A stretch of 64,000 nt of DNA from Liolophura sinensis (Eukaryota > Mollusca > Polyplacophora > Chitonida > Chitonidae), in contig NC_088305.1 of the NCBI RefSeq assembly GCF_032854445.1, forward strand, positions 6,887,606-6,951,605, written 5' to 3'. How positions within the stretch are numbered: position 1 is the first letter of the stretch; the number at the start of each line of letters is the position of its first letter. The position numbers and the translations under genes were made by a program. This document shows, piece after piece, positions 1-12,409 of this stretch. The notes under the pieces are model-generated. The model worked only from the letters and a program-made list of their open reading frames with translations. It made no database searches and was not told where the DNA came from.

Positions 1-2400
1 AACAAGTTCGTCTCATGGACATGAGGAATCGACAAGATTTAGCTCTAAAACTACGAACCTGATTTAAATTATTATCAGTAGGACAATAATTAAATTTGCG
101 TTCAGCCTTTTTCCGGTCCTTGATGGCTTTATGACAGTGATTGTCTTAGAAGGGTTTACTTTTGGATTTGCCGAGGTCTCAGGTATAGTTCTATCGGCTC
201 GTTAAATATTGATATACGATCATCTGCTGCATTGGGAGTCTCTGGAGTGATATCAGCGTCGCAGAACATCTCAAATACAATCCACTCTCCTTTATCGAAT
301 TTCCACCTAGCTACACGTTCCAAAGAATTAGAAGTGATATACTCTAGGATGATAGAAAAAATGGTCACTACCACAAAGATCGTTATGGACCTTCCAAGAA
401 AAATCAAGAAGTGATGGATTCGTGATAGTGAGATCGATAGCAGAATAAGTGCCATTACCCGGATGTAAATAGGTATTAGAACCATCATTAAAATAACACA
501 GTTCCTTCTAAGATAAGAAGTCTTCCACTACCTTGCCTTTATTTTTTATGGTTTTTTTGGCCCATAGGGGGTTATGAAATTAAAATCTGCCATTATTAAA
601 AAAGGGTTTGGCAAATGTTCTATTCAATTATGTAACTGCAAAGCTGACAAACAATTGTTCGGAATATACACTGAACATAATGTGATTGTTTCAGACAGTG
701 AAACACGAACAGCCACAGCCTGAAGCTCTGTATCCAGAGCAACAGGGCTGTAAATAATATTGTTATTGATGAAGAACCGCCTGCAGTTCGCTCTTCTTCA
801 TTTGAATAAGTACTGCATAATAAGTAATTTTAAAGAGTTGTGTTATCTTTGTCTGATGTCCTCAGGTGAGTTTCCTGAAGACAAAGGGTAATAGGATTCA
901 ATGATTGCACTAGGTTTGTTATTTCAATCAAATTTACCTTAAGGCCTCGACAATTCCACTGTATAATTTTGTCGTATATAGAAATTACGGAGGGAGACGT
1001 ATAGGAGATTATCTTTGTGTTTGAACCGAGGGCGACCCTTCCTTGGAGATCGGCTGGAAGATCTCTTTGGTGCCGGTGATGTATCCACATGGGCATCTGA
1101 TGTTGAAGGACCAACGTTCTCCAACGATCCAAACGTATTAAACGTTTGGATAGGATCTCTAGTGGCCTTAGAGTGACGCTCTGTGGAGCCACTAGGTTTA
1201 TGAGGTTTATTATTCTTATTTTGAAGTTTGTTGCTGGACTTATTTTTGTCTTTATTTTTGTTTTTGGGCTGATTAGTTTCTGGCTTATTAGTTTGGTTGG
1301 TATTATTCACTGCTTTTATCTGTTATGTTGAGGTGGTCGGGGTTGAGGAAGTATTAAACGCAGGTCGAACAGTAGGTTCGGCAGAAATAGGACAAGGTTT
1401 GTCGTTTACAATTGGCTAATGAAGTCATTGAATTTGACAGATGCTACGCGGTTGACCGCATTGGCAAACAAAGTCTACAATGAAGTATTTGAAAACGAGA
1501 CCGGTTGCAACACTTAACTGTGTTGCTGCATTCGAAACCATGATGAGCCATCACTGCCGCATCTAATACAAACCAGTTTATTTTTACATTGGTCCTTGCC
1601 ATGACCAAAATTTTGGCAAGTGAAACAACGTGTAGGGTTTGGGATATGTAAATCCACGTTAACCCTATACGGACCAATGTAGCTATACGACGGAAAAGAG
1701 GTAGTGTTGAGAGTTAAAAGATATGCATTTAGATTAAGAATGCTGCAAGATTTTTTCGTAGTGAAGCGTTTAACTCTGGTAAAACCCTGTGAATTTAGTT
1801 CTCTGCAGATTTCGTGCCGGAAATGTCAAATATATCGCCATCCCTGTGACGAGTTATTCTCTGACAGGTGTTCAGGGAACGGTGAGGGGAGTTGGAAACA
1901 TATATCACTTATGTTTTTAATGACTGTGAATTTCTGAATTGTTATTGCTGGAAACATTCAATGAGGTCGGCTTTTGTTCATTCTTTGTTGATAGAACAAG
2001 GAAAGCCGGACAATTGTCTGCTTTATTATCGTGTAAGTCCAACAAGGCTTCCAACTTCCTCTTTTTATCGGCGCTTGATGATATCGGCTGAGAGGGAGGT
2101 TTCATGGATATATTAGATATTTGTGGAGCATTAGATGTAAGGTCTAGGGAAAACATAATAGTCCTCCAACCGCCACGGAGTGCCAACAAGGGCAAATCTA
2201 CATCTGCGGATGACCAGTAGAGAATACAAACAGGGAATCCACGCGAGGTATACTCGAACAGATTGAGTTAAGCTAAAGGTTAAATTCAATCCACCTGATT
2301 GACCCATTAGCCACTGCCTTGTATATTGACCCCGAGCGAGAGCATGTGGGTAAAACCCAACTTTACATCTCAATAAGTAAAAGACTAACATACGGGATTA
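1..2400 (-). mobile_element. LINE-A copy 1: ORF1 and endonuclease part of an RNase-H-type non-LTR retrotransposon
   Basis: Reading the minus strand from about 2400 down to 1 gives the 5' half of a non-LTR retrotransposon. ORF1 shows a CCHC zinc knuckle near 1585-1630 (CFTCQNFGHGKDQC), then a lysine/asparagine-rich stretch (1200-1310). The second reading frame begins near 970 with a typical apurinic-type endonuclease start (IIQWNCRGLK...CLQET) and continues to a late endonuclease or linker piece at 156-488. Stops and frame changes interrupt both frames, so it is dead. The same sequence recurs at 19712-21650, which shows it is a repeat family. The reverse transcriptase would lie beyond the left edge. 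Clade I, Nimb or jockey-like is a guess. Confidence 0.75.
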
Positions 2401-2650
2401 AGTGTAGGGCTTGAGGCGACCAGCCATCCAACCTCCCGTCTATCCAAGTAAGGGCGTGTTGGGCGTGAGGATCTCGCAAGAGCAACACGCCCACAGCCAC
2501 TAGGGTACGGTCGTCGGAGATTACGGGTCGCAACCCACGGCAAACACGTTGCTCCCCGGTTGCTTCTTACACAAACGAGAAGATGTGAGCCTATTATTTT
2601 CACCGGGTTCACACGGGAGAGATCTAGGTTAGCCTCCGTCTAAGACAAGC
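2400..2650. other. GC-richer stretch without a gene, possibly LINE-A 5' UTR
   Basis: No coding signal was seen. The stretch is noticeably richer in G and C than its flanks and lies directly upstream of ORF1 of the minus-strand LINE-A copy, so it may be its 5' untranslated region. The unit 1 duplication homology begins just after it. Confidence 0.3.
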
Positions 2651-2699
2651 TTGCCTAGAGGGCTGAGGTCCTATTCTTGTCACCCCAGGGACCCTACGG

Positions 2700-3115
2700 G
2701 GGTCCAAATGGTGGAGTCTTCCATAATCATCTGCTCAGACAATAGCGTGGCGTCACATCTGTCCTTTAACAAACAGATTACATCTGTACCTTCCCGTCAC
2801 ACCGATAAACCACAACTTGTCTGTATTCCAAACATCCACAAATCTCCATACAAAGCTCGTTTTATTGCGGAGTCCCAAACTTGTATCTCCTCTCTTAACA
2901 AATGCACTACAGTAAGATGCACCTTTTTAACAATGGCACTAACAATTTGGTTTTTAACAAATGCACTACAAAAGCTGTATGTGGGTTCTTCAAAACTCCA
3001 AACGTCTCACTGAAGAACTAGAGGCTCACGCGTACAGTATAAGGTCATCTTTTTACGAGTATTCTTCACCCAGATTTCATTAATAAAATTTCGTTATATC
3101 TATTGTTTAATCTCT
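2700..3115 (+). mobile_element. Penelope-like element reverse transcriptase fragment
   Basis: The translated + strand gives a broken run resembling the N-terminal fingers of Penelope-like reverse transcriptases: a segment ending in HTDKPQLVCIPNIHKSPYKA, then RFIA, then about 50 residues on NSKRLTEELEAH in another frame. The family signature is P-K-hydrophobic-H-K-x-P-Y-K-x-R-F-I-A. Frameshifts and a small internal repeat (AACAAATGCACTACA, near 2896 and 2957) have destroyed it. The duplicated copy lies at 37865-38290. Confidence 0.6.
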
Positions 3116-3479
3116 TCAGAGCAATTAGAGACTTCCTTTGGACTGTTCCTACACATTTCACCTTTCATTACTTACAACAGTTGTCATTACATGAAATACT
3201 TTTTCTTACAGCAGTTTGTTGACGCAGTGTTCGCAATTCCGAAGACACTTCAGTTAGCATTGTTTTAATGTTAATGAAATTCTCTGCATTTTTGTACCTA
3301 ATTGTACTTAAGCCATTATGCTAGGGAACGTGTAATATGCTCCTGTTTAACCATTTACATAGGCAGATTAAAAAGTCTTTTTTTAATTTAGGTAAACTGA
3401 CAGTCCGTATTTCATCGATAATGTGTGACCACCTATCACACAGTTGTCGCCGCTCTGGTTTTATTCTCTATGATCCAAG

Positions 3480-3816
3480 TGTTTAATAATATCGCATATG
3501 GATAAAGTAGTTTTAACGATGTGTCGTATTGGGTATTCTCTCTTAACACACAATTGTATTTCCGATAGTTTTAGTGCTCCTGAACACGACAGCAAACATA
3601 TCCTTGTCAACTGTGTGATGCTGTCATCATTTAAAGTTTCTTATCACGGTCCTTCGGTTTTAACTAAGGTTTAGTTCTTTTAACTGGCATTTTTAACCTC
3701 TCCGTTTGTTTTTGGTACATTTTGAATATTGTTAGATCGAAAAAAAATCACTGCTTTCTGATGTTCTCGTTACGGTATGTCTTGGCTGACCTGGCATTAA
3801 GCCATAGTCATTCATT
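3480..3816 (+). mobile_element. LINE-A 3' end fragment (5'-truncated)
   Basis: The + strand encodes the C-terminal tail seen in RNase-H-type LINEs (DKVVLTMCRIGYSLLTHNC..., then a Cys- and His-containing HILVNCVM) and ends in CCATAGTCATTCATTC. The same 3' signature closes the LINE copies at 29730 (+) and 17480 (-). It is 5'-truncated, as is usual for dead LINE insertions. Its paralogue in unit 3 is at 38750-39112, so it predates the duplication. Confidence 0.65.
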
Positions 3817-3947
3817 CAACCTGCGGATGGTCGTGGGTTTCCCCCGGGCTCAGCCCGGTTTCCTCCCGCCATAATGCTGGCCGCCGTCGAATAAGTGAAA
3901 TATTCTTGAGTACAGCGTAAAACACCAATCAAATAAATAAATAAATA
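3817..3947 (+). mobile_element. SINE-1, 5'-truncated, AATA-repeat tail
   Basis: Body and tail of the SINE-1 family: CCTGCGGATGGTCGTGGG, then ATAATGCTGGCCGCCGTC, AAGTGAAATATTCTTGAGTA and a short AATA tail. The tRNA-like head is missing. It abuts the ATTC tail of the LINE-A 3' end without a gap. Confidence 0.8.
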
Positions 3948-4218
3948 GTCATTGATTTCTTTATTAATCCCCTCGAATGACTTTATGACTACATTTACAT
4001 CGCCTACAATACTGTCCAACGCCTCTCCTATCAAACATCTGGATGGCAGGGCAATGAAGATCGTTCCACATACCACCAGGACACAGACTGGTCCACCAAC
4101 GATAACACTAAACGCAACAAGACGACATAACTACCAAAACAAGTGGACCTCCGGAATAAAATAGCCAATTGAAAAAAATTTTTCCACTATTTAACGCTTG
4201 TACTTGGGAAAAAAAACT

Positions 4219-4256
4219 AATGTATGTATGTATGTATGTATGTATGTATGTATGTA
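4219..4256. repeat. (TATG)n microsatellite
   Basis: About nine TATG repeats. The unit 3 counterpart at 39717-39755 is interrupted. The rest of 3948-4615 holds only a diverged repeat containing TCATATGACG, also present at 39760-39960; I see no gene in it. Confidence 0.9.
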
Positions 4257-4615
4257 CCCATGGCGGTTTCCGTCCTACTTAACAATGTTTTAGTCATATG
4301 ACGTGGAGTCATTAGGTGTGTGTACCTGTACTGTGTCTTCTTGTGGCAGGGCGAGTCCATGCAGCAAAAGAGCTACCACACACCTGATGTTGGGTTTGGC
4401 AAAATGTTGTTCGGCCAGGAGTGGCCCCAATCCAACGTTAGAATGTGCTCCATTTGAAAACCTGATGCAGATGCCGTGGCAGGTTCTCACACTTATATTC
4501 CTTATCTTTTTACCTGTCGAATTGTCACAAGTACAACATCGATCGCTCATTCCTTGGTAATGCTCAAAGCGAACGGCCATACTGACAATCTCGACATATA
4601 CATAAAGAGCTTAAC

Positions 4616-4840
4616 TATTTATTGATTTGAGTGGTGTTTTACGCCGCACTCAAGAATATTTCACTTATACGACGGTGGCCAGCATTATAGTGGGTTGAAA
4701 CCGGGCAGAGCCTGGGGGAAACCCAAGACCATCGGCAGGTTGATGCCAGACCTTCCCACGTAAAGCCGGAGACGAAGCTAGCATGAGCTGGACTTGAACT
4801 CACAGCGACCGTATTGGTGAGACTCCTCTCCGCGCTTTTG
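4616..4840 (-). mobile_element. SINE-1 copy, nearly full length
   Basis: Reverse-complement SINE-1: the tail and GTGTTTTACGCC lie at the left end, and the internal promoter-like GAGTTCAAGTCCAGCTC lies near 4785-4800 on the minus strand. The tRNA-like head is cut short at about 4840. This insertion seems absent from the unit 3 alignment, where the flanks (about 40150-40200) join directly. Confidence 0.8.
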
Positions 4841-5134
4841 CACACATGCGATTAATGTTCTTCTGGATTCGACGAGTGTAAATATGATTGGTTGTGAATC
4901 GTTTGACCCTTCGGCGAATGAAAAACGACAAAATGATTAGAATCCATGTATCTTAATGATAATACACATGCATTTCAATCATCACTGGTTTTGATATGAA
5001 ACAATGGCTTTACAGGTGTGGTTCTGGAGTGAGTCGTGTAGAAGCTTTGCTTGAACTTACTCAATAAAAGCGTCATTTGGTATCTCTTAAAGCGTTTTAC
5101 GTCAATTGGGCCAGGTGGTCGTCTTTGGGAGCAA

Positions 5135-5265
5135 TGGATTCACCTGTACATGATCTGGCTCAAATAGGAGCTGCCTTGCACGAGGAATAGCAGCAACTTC
5201 GCCCTCAGAGTATCAGGAGGCTAACAGGTGGTATGAGAAGGGTTCAGGCTGTCATTCAGGTACAA
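5135..5265 (+). mobile_element. Tc1/mariner transposase C-terminal remnant
   Basis: Translation of the + strand gives about 40 residues typical of the end of Tc1-like transposases (IGAALHEE, a stop, then QQLRPQSIRRLTGGMRRVQA). No catalytic part remains. The same remnant is at 40778-40890 in unit 3, which shows that the insertion predates the duplication. Confidence 0.55.
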
Positions 5266-5584
5266 TTTATTTTTGGTTTGGGTTTTTTTTTTTGCTGTCA
5301 AGTGGTTTACTGCGAACATATCTATGTAAAATGGTTAACGAAATTTATCTAGACTGCAGGCCAAAGTCCTCGAACACAATTAAAACTGTCATTATGCACA
5401 TCGGTGCTAAGAGGGGTACCCACCAGTTAGATGTCGGTCCTGTCAATCTAATACCGCTCTCATCTTTCGGAAAGTAACATTTCTTGTACATCATTACGGC
5501 GTAATGGGCTGAGAGAAGAACAGTTCGTCTCCATGAGGACGACGGACTGTCGCATTTTCCCGCAGACTGCACCACGCCGGGGAA

Positions 5585-6340
5585 GTGTATTTAGCAATCT
5601 TAGGCAGTTTCACCATAAATTTCGGAAAGGCCTTCAGCCCGTGTCAAGTAAGAAGCATGAGGCACGTCAGCTTACATGACGGCGTAGTTCTCCAGGGTTT
5701 TGCAGGCTATGTTTCCAGACAGTGGCATTGCGAGAACATTGTTTGTGGTGAGGCAAAGAACTGGTATGTAAGCTGTTTTGGGATTGCTCCACATTTCAAG
5801 AATGTGGTGGTAGAGAAGGTGAGGTCTCGGGACAGCTCTGTGCTGCTGTTTGATGAAAGCCTCAGTTGAAAGACGGAGTCAAAGCAACTTGATTTGTATA
5901 TTCGTGTTTGGGAAGCAGATGGTGTCGGCACCCATTCTCTCAGTTTAATGGGCACACCAGGGCAAACAACTTAGCGGGTTCATTTCAGTGAATCTACCAG
6001 GGAGTTGTAACCTGCCCAGCTTTTGCAAATATCTTTGGACGGCCCTAATGTTAACTGGGAGTTATGTGACCAAATAGACAGATGTGGATAAACTTCAATT
6101 TAACAAATGAACATTGGTAGCTGTGGGTTGCACATAGTGTATAATACTTTCAAAGGGGAATGCCGAGCAGTGGATTGGGAGACATGGATCAAGTTTTGTC
6201 AAGTCTGTACTTTCGATTTAAGGATAATCCCACAAGGTGTGCAAGCTGACGAATCCATGTTGCCTCTAAAATACTGCAAACGCAAATGGCTAGAGGATAT
6301 TTCCGTTGTAGATAGTGGCCAAATTATCTGGAAATAAACA
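5585..6340 (+). pseudogene. hAT-like transposase remnant
   Basis: Three + strand blocks separated by stops and frame changes resemble a hAT-related transposase-like family found in many invertebrate genomes: ENIVCGEAKNWYVSCFGIAP with VVVEKVRSRDSSVLLFDESL (5720-5866), then LQISLDGPNVNW (about 6018-6053), then NIGSCGLHIVYNTFKGECRA and PLKYCKRKWLEDISV (6107-6337). The D-E-S-L and S-L-D-G-P-N-V-N-W patterns and the later W-L-E block follow the family order as I remember it. It is dead. Unit 3 keeps only the last block (41330-41625), having lost the middle. Family assignment is from memory and unverified. Confidence 0.5.
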
Positions 6341-6344
6341 ATCA

Positions 6345-8600
6345 CCAAATATATAATCTTGAGTGGCATAAAAACTTTTCACTACAAAGGTAAAGGGGGT
6401 GAAAGAAGAACAAGATTAAATGACTTGCCTTTTTAGGACTTCCTTCATGGTCTTCATGATGGATGTCTTGGTATCCACGTGAGTTTTCTCTCCCAACGTA
6501 CCAACCTTGGGAACTGCTCTTCAGTTCGCCATTGAACTCTTTGTTCACGGACAAATCTAGAGGTTTTGCAGTTTGTCAGTTTAACACGCTGGAACATAAA
6601 CACACAGAATGTTGACCCGCGTCAGTTTTGCCAGTAAACTTTATCCCAGGTGTGCCTTAAATACAGCGATTTAAAACTGGTACCAAGGCTACCAAAGAGC
6701 TCGCCTGTATGAGAAACATGAAAGCAAAACTTCAGCTGAATGCATAGAGAACTAAAGTCGTGAATTTAGTAATTTACGGTAATAGATGTGATCATCAAGC
6801 ACCAGCGATGGAGCAACTCCCCCCTCCCACCCCCACCTGCATCATTGTGCTTTATACGCATGAAACACCTCAGTTCAATACATACAATACCTGTTAAGAT
6901 GCCAACTTTAGCATTTTGTCTAACAGTGATTCTAATATACACTATATACTAAGTTCAAACCAATAAACGATTGAATAACCCACTAGTGCTACTGTGCTCT
7001 ACATGTGTGCAAACCGTGACGGTGATATCTGCAGATACATTTGTAGATACCACCTCTAACATTTTGTTTAAAATTGCTTTCTCTATTATTCGACGCCGAC
7101 CGTCAGGGTTACACATAAGCTACACCTGTACTTTATACAGGCGAACTAAAAATGTGCAGGCATTTTTGTGTCGCTCGTAACCTTAGGGCTTTCCTTGGTT
7201 TCTGAAAATATAGGATCATGACCTCGTCCATATACCTCAGCATGGACTAGTCTGTGTTTTATTGGCTAAAAGCGTGGATACTCCTCCAACCAGCAGGGAA
7301 TGTGACTGATCCACGCTGGGGCTGGTTGCATTAAAACAAAATACCCTCAAATCGCACTTTTATTATTATTATTTTTTTATATAAAATGAGTGTTTATATC
7401 CTAATGTACGCTATGTAGTGTTTGGTGTATTTAACGCTTAGTTTACTTTTTATGAATACTAAGGATCAACCGATCGCAGAAGTCGATGCCTGAACAAGGT
7501 ACAAATCATCTGCGCCGAAGTAAACCTTAACCTGTCTCCCAGCTACTTACGTGTAGTGTAGGCTTAACGCGCGCAATTTTTACACATGCTGGCAGTAGTA
7601 ACACCTGTAGCTGATCCCTAGCTCCCCAAAAGGAGTTAAGCTACAAGTGGCCATCTTTGAAAGATAATGAAATCATGGAAATATCATAAATTTTGATCGT
7701 GGACTCCAATGTTATGGAAATATATAATAGACCTACCTGTGAACGACACGGTTTACATGCAATTGGCCGAAAATGGATATGGTTTCGGACAATGTTCCAA
7801 CAGAGGCGAAATATTAATCTCAGTATCACAGTTTAGAGTCAAATCGTCTAATACCTTAGGTCGAATCGTCTTCTGTCTAAGCCAAATAATATAGGCTAGC
7901 CTAACAATATAGGTTATGTATTGGATATTTTGGATTACTGGTTCCCTTTTATCTGTTTTTGTTTATACTGAGAACTTGTACTCATTTTTGAAATCTATAT
8001 TATAGGAAAGCGCCATTTTTAAAGCTCAGACGAGCGGCCGCGAGTAGCCTCGGAAGCGGAGTTCTGCAAGTGGATAACAAGTTATCTCCCTTTACTTCAG
8101 CTCGGCAAACATGAAGAAAAAATCAGATAGAGCATAAATAGACATGTGCATATATATACTGGTTTTATTTTCAACGAAATACAGATTCACAAATATATGT
8201 ATCGGTTTTAAGCCACGTACGGTTTGGTTCAGAAGACTAAAGCACATTTTTATTCCAGCATCAAAAATATTTTCATACTAATGTACATATATATTCCACA
8301 TCATTGTTTGTCCAAATGGAACGCACTCTAGTCTCTGATTGTCCATACACTGTTTCCATCCATGCCACACACACATCCAGGTGGCTTGGGCATAATCGAA
8401 TAGAGCTATCAGTTCTGGTGTTGTTACCTTTCTCTCTTGCTACTGCTCACAGGTGGGACGCACAAAATCAGCAGGGTATACCTTGGGAATACCTTCCAGT
8501 TTCCTGATCGCCATGATTATTTCAACCCTGCATATCCTACTTTTTCCCTAGCTGTGCCGAAGTTAACCTAACTATCGTTAGTGATCAGCTCAATATTGTA
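6345..8600. other. Gene-free intergenic sequence shared with unit 3
   Basis: AT-rich DNA with no credible reading frame. It aligns in order with 41620-42590, 43060-44070 and 52155-52450 of unit 3. The interruptions in unit 3 are a LINE-C fragment and the 8 kb block. I see no other structure. Confidence 0.6.
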
Positions 8601-8679
8601 GCACGTGTTTCAGACATACTTATAGAGGGAGCTAATTTATTGTATATGTTTGATTTTTCTATGGTTGCTGAAATTTGTC

Positions 8680-8960
8680 AGCATTTCCTTTCTTGTGTTT
8701 TGTTTCAGCCTGTCAGGTAGGGTATACTTGATATGTATGTAGGCGGTAGGTTTACCAAGCTTTCTGCGAAACGGTTCGTTTTGATCTCTCAGTATGCAGC
8801 TTTGGCTGTGTCCTAAGATATAAAAGTACAAAAAGCGCCACAGCTTTCTTCTTTGGGGCGTAAAATTGGCTTTACACTACAGTTTTCTTTATGGCCCAAC
8901 GGTCTGTCCAGAAATAAAGTGAATTGCAGTGGTGAGGCCAACAATGATAACTACTAAACA
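8680..8960 (+). promoter_or_regulatory. Relict copy of the exon 1 promoter block
   Basis: This stretch looks like a diverged copy of 12120-12310, the sequence just upstream of the signal-peptide exon. Shared landmarks in order are GAAACGGTT.GTTTT, a stretch ending in a TCCTAAGATATAA-like run, TTTCTTCTT..G.CGTAAAA.TGGCTTTA and GATAACT. No signal-peptide exon follows. The corresponding block in unit 3 is 52600-52840. The alignment was made by eye and is weak. Confidence 0.35.
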
Positions 8961-9914
8961 AATGTGTGTGGGGAAAAAAAGAGTCCCAATTAGAGGTGGG
9001 GGTTGGGTGGCTGTACGCAAAGCTGATCTCGCGTTCTTAGTAAATTCGTAAATGAGCTTATTTCCGAAAGTTTCCAGCTATCGACGGAAAATGTGCAGAC
9101 AATGGAGGGGTTATTAAAAGATATAGCATATGCCACACAAAAGAATAAAAAAAATTGTTTTTTTTCATAACGTTTCCCTTCAAACCATAATCTTCATTTG
9201 GGAGTTCTTTTTCATGTGTCCTTTACCGATGTTAAATTCGCCATGCAATAATGGAGCACAGGATGGGCCTACCATTAGTGAAATACTCTTGAGTAGGGCG
9301 TAAAGCACAAATCAGACAAAGTCAAATAATAATACGCAATAAATGCAGTCATTACTTACTTTGAGTATATTGAGTATAACACACTTAACGCACGGTTAAG
9401 GGACCCAAAGTCTCCTTGATTACTTGTCATTCATACTGATTCTAATCCAACTCTGGATAGTTAGATCTTGGCTTCACGTCGGAATTGACAAAACGTATAG
9501 CTTATTGTGACCCAAGGTAGTAGTGTTTTCTTAATTCCCAATAATTAGGAAGGTGCCTCCTGCAAACATTTGACTATAATTTGTACACAACTCCTTGTGA
9601 AGACCTCTGCAGTGTGGACGATATATACAGTGCATGAACATGTTAAGAGAAACAGCAGTTTTAATTACACACCAGGGTCATATTGCTCAGGAATGTAACG
9701 ATACAATAAAGATACTCTGCTTTTATGGAACGTTATATTTTTTTCAAAATTTTACAAAATAAAAATTATATGTATTTTAATCTATTCAAAGTTTGACTGG
9801 AGATTGGAAAATACTTGACTGAAAATAATTAACAAAAAAAATCATTTATGAATTATGTCACACATGCACGAGGCTCATTTTCTGTTTTTTAAAAACAGTC
9901 ATATGGTGGCTCTA

Positions 9915-10029
<115 letters not shown>

Positions 10030-11129
10030 CTATAACAATGACCAGCACCAGCGTCGATTTGTAGCAGCGTGAAAGGTGATTGTGCAGTATTTACATAAGA
10101 TATTAGAATGACCAGTCCCCACGAGGAAGCGGATCTAAAGTACCTATGTGGTACTAGGTGGTTCTACGTTATTTTCGTTAAAAAAATTAGAATGAGCATT
10201 CTGGTTCTAAATGTCGAAAATAATTAAAAGCAAACCTCGAACCAATTAAATATTATCTGTCCACAACAAGGTGAGACCATCCAAGACAATGAACGATTAC
10301 TAGTCTGAACACGAAATTATCCGCAAGAAATAATGACTTCAGCAGATTACAGAAAAATCTGAACAGATCTGGGATATATAGAAAACCAATTACATCAAAC
10401 GCAAATACAACAGTGAATTTTAACATGTACATTTCGATTAATCTTAGTTTTATTATTGTTATTACAATTCATGAAACATTCGTTTAATTTACGAATTTTT
10501 CTCTGACTAATGCAGTTTAATATAAACATGTACTGCCCTCTGTTCTTCAAATTCTCACGCGATTTAAATTCAACGCCACTGGAACATATATACAAAAACA
10601 TACTTGCCACTTTATATAGGTGAAAAAAGTTTGTGCAGGTCCCTAATACATCACACATGTCACACACATGGCAAACACATGTGACCCTCATTTTAAGCGT
10701 TCTTCTATTGTATGCTCTAAAGTCCACATGACCTTAAATCAGTTCACGTTACGTCTCAAGAAATTTTACACTCCGACCTGCAAAACCACTGGGTTTTATA
10801 TTTTATCGTCGACCTTGCTGTGAGGCTTTTGTTACGTATACGTGAATGTATAGATGTAATCTGGCTTAAGCCGACTCCTTCATTTGGTGTAGACTTATGT
10901 CGAGTGCGTCATTGTGTATATCTGGTTTCGCTTAACACGGATCCTGAAGGCAGGGGTACGTTTAGTCCCAGTGCACTGTATAAGGGTTTTGATCAAGGCG
11001 GATCTGAGGTTTACATTATAAAATTCCATTACGTTTCACGTCTTCCAGCAGCCTTCACACCAAGTGTTTGGTCTCCGTTTCAGTACAGATCCTTGTCACC
11101 GCTTTAGGACATTTATTACTGTCGACTTG

Positions 11130-11206
11130 TTAATTTATTTGATTGGTGTTTTAGACCGTACTCAATCATGTTTCAATTATACGACGGCGGCCAGCACTAT
11201 AGTGGG
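11130..11206 (-). mobile_element. SINE-1 tail fragment (shared marker)
   Basis: A reverse-orientation 3' fragment of SINE-1 (TTAATTTATTTGATTGGTGTTTTA...) truncated at the same internal point (GTGGGA) as the copies at 22229-22306 and 58909-58985. Flanking sequence also matches in all three places, so this is one insertion inherited by all three units. Confidence 0.8.
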
Positions 11207-12221
11207 AAAAAATGTTATAGCTGTAGATAGCAGTATATTAAGATGTACAGTCTTTTAAGTGATGTCTGTTGAACGCCCTTATCCATGGAATATTTCAGTC
11301 CATTATATAGTATAGTTTCTTCACCGTATAAACACTGTTGTTGACATAAGACAAAAAGCACAAACACTTTAACTAATACACTTTTAAATCTTGTAGAATG
11401 AAGGCAGAATATGGGGTCGATCAGGTGATCGTGTCACATATCACCAACTGCAAAAGAAACATCACGTTCTATTTTGCCGAACTTGGCTCTTTGCCCCCGT
11501 TTAACACTGTATCTTGCTATCTTGTCATAAGACCACAGAAAACTCTCATGCCTGAAAACTTCGCCTGGTATATTGTGTATAGCGTCTGTACATTTTCTTA
11601 GTAAAAAAAATTCATCGCCAAAAACATTCGCATATTTTCGAATTTTACGACTCTTTTAAAAAATTGCTCTTAATTTGCGACAATGGCGAGCACCAGCGGA
11701 AGCTCTGCTACCGTTTCATTTTTAAATAATTTTGAAAAACGGATGTGATGTTTGCTTAAAAAAAGAAAATAAAATAAACGCACGTGGTTTGTACGAAACT
11801 GTGATGACGTTTAATAACCCATTATTTCTGTTAGAAAAGAAAAGAACAAGACATGGCCAGTATATATTCTCGAGTAAATAAATTTGTGCCCAGAAACTTT
11901 CGCCATTTCCCTGATTTTATCGACAATGCAAATTTTTAAATGGCGACAATGACGAGCGCTAGCGGAAGCCCTGGTTAAGATTTCCCTACACGGTGAAAAC
12001 CTTGGGGTTTACTATGTTGACCTTCACACCCTGCCTGGGACAAGAAATACCCCTGGCCTTCCCGTGTGCGATACCAATATGATATAGTTTTCAACAAAGT
12101 GTAACGTCACTAATCAGCTCTTTTAAACAATACAAGAAACGGTTTGTTTTTATTTCTCAACAAGTAAGTTAGGATATGCCCTAACAGTTACAGTAGAAAA
12201 AACTTCTCATGTTTCTTCTTA

Positions 12222-12409
12222 TGACGTAAAAATGGCTTTAAACTTTAGATCTCTTCACATCAGAAGGGAACAGTAGCGTGCAGTGATGACGTTAATAACT
12301 GTCAACACAGGTCACGAATCTGGTTTGAGCGAGCAGATATAAAGTCACTGTAGAGTTTTTGTGAACATACAATCTTCAGTCGAAAGCTGTCAGATTCTAA
12401 CAATCCAAG
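12222..12409 (+). promoter_or_regulatory. Putative promoter and 5' UTR of the unit 1 signal-peptide exon
   Basis: A TATAAA sits at 12338-12343, 67 bases before the ATG at 12410 on a start-to-ATG basis of 72. A TGACGTAA site is at 12222-12229 and a TGACGTTA at about 12282-12289. The region from 12240 to the ATG is clearly conserved with units 2 and 3 (23700-23855 and 60380-60535), better than the upstream sequence. No transcript data are available, so promoter activity is inference. Confidence 0.45.
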
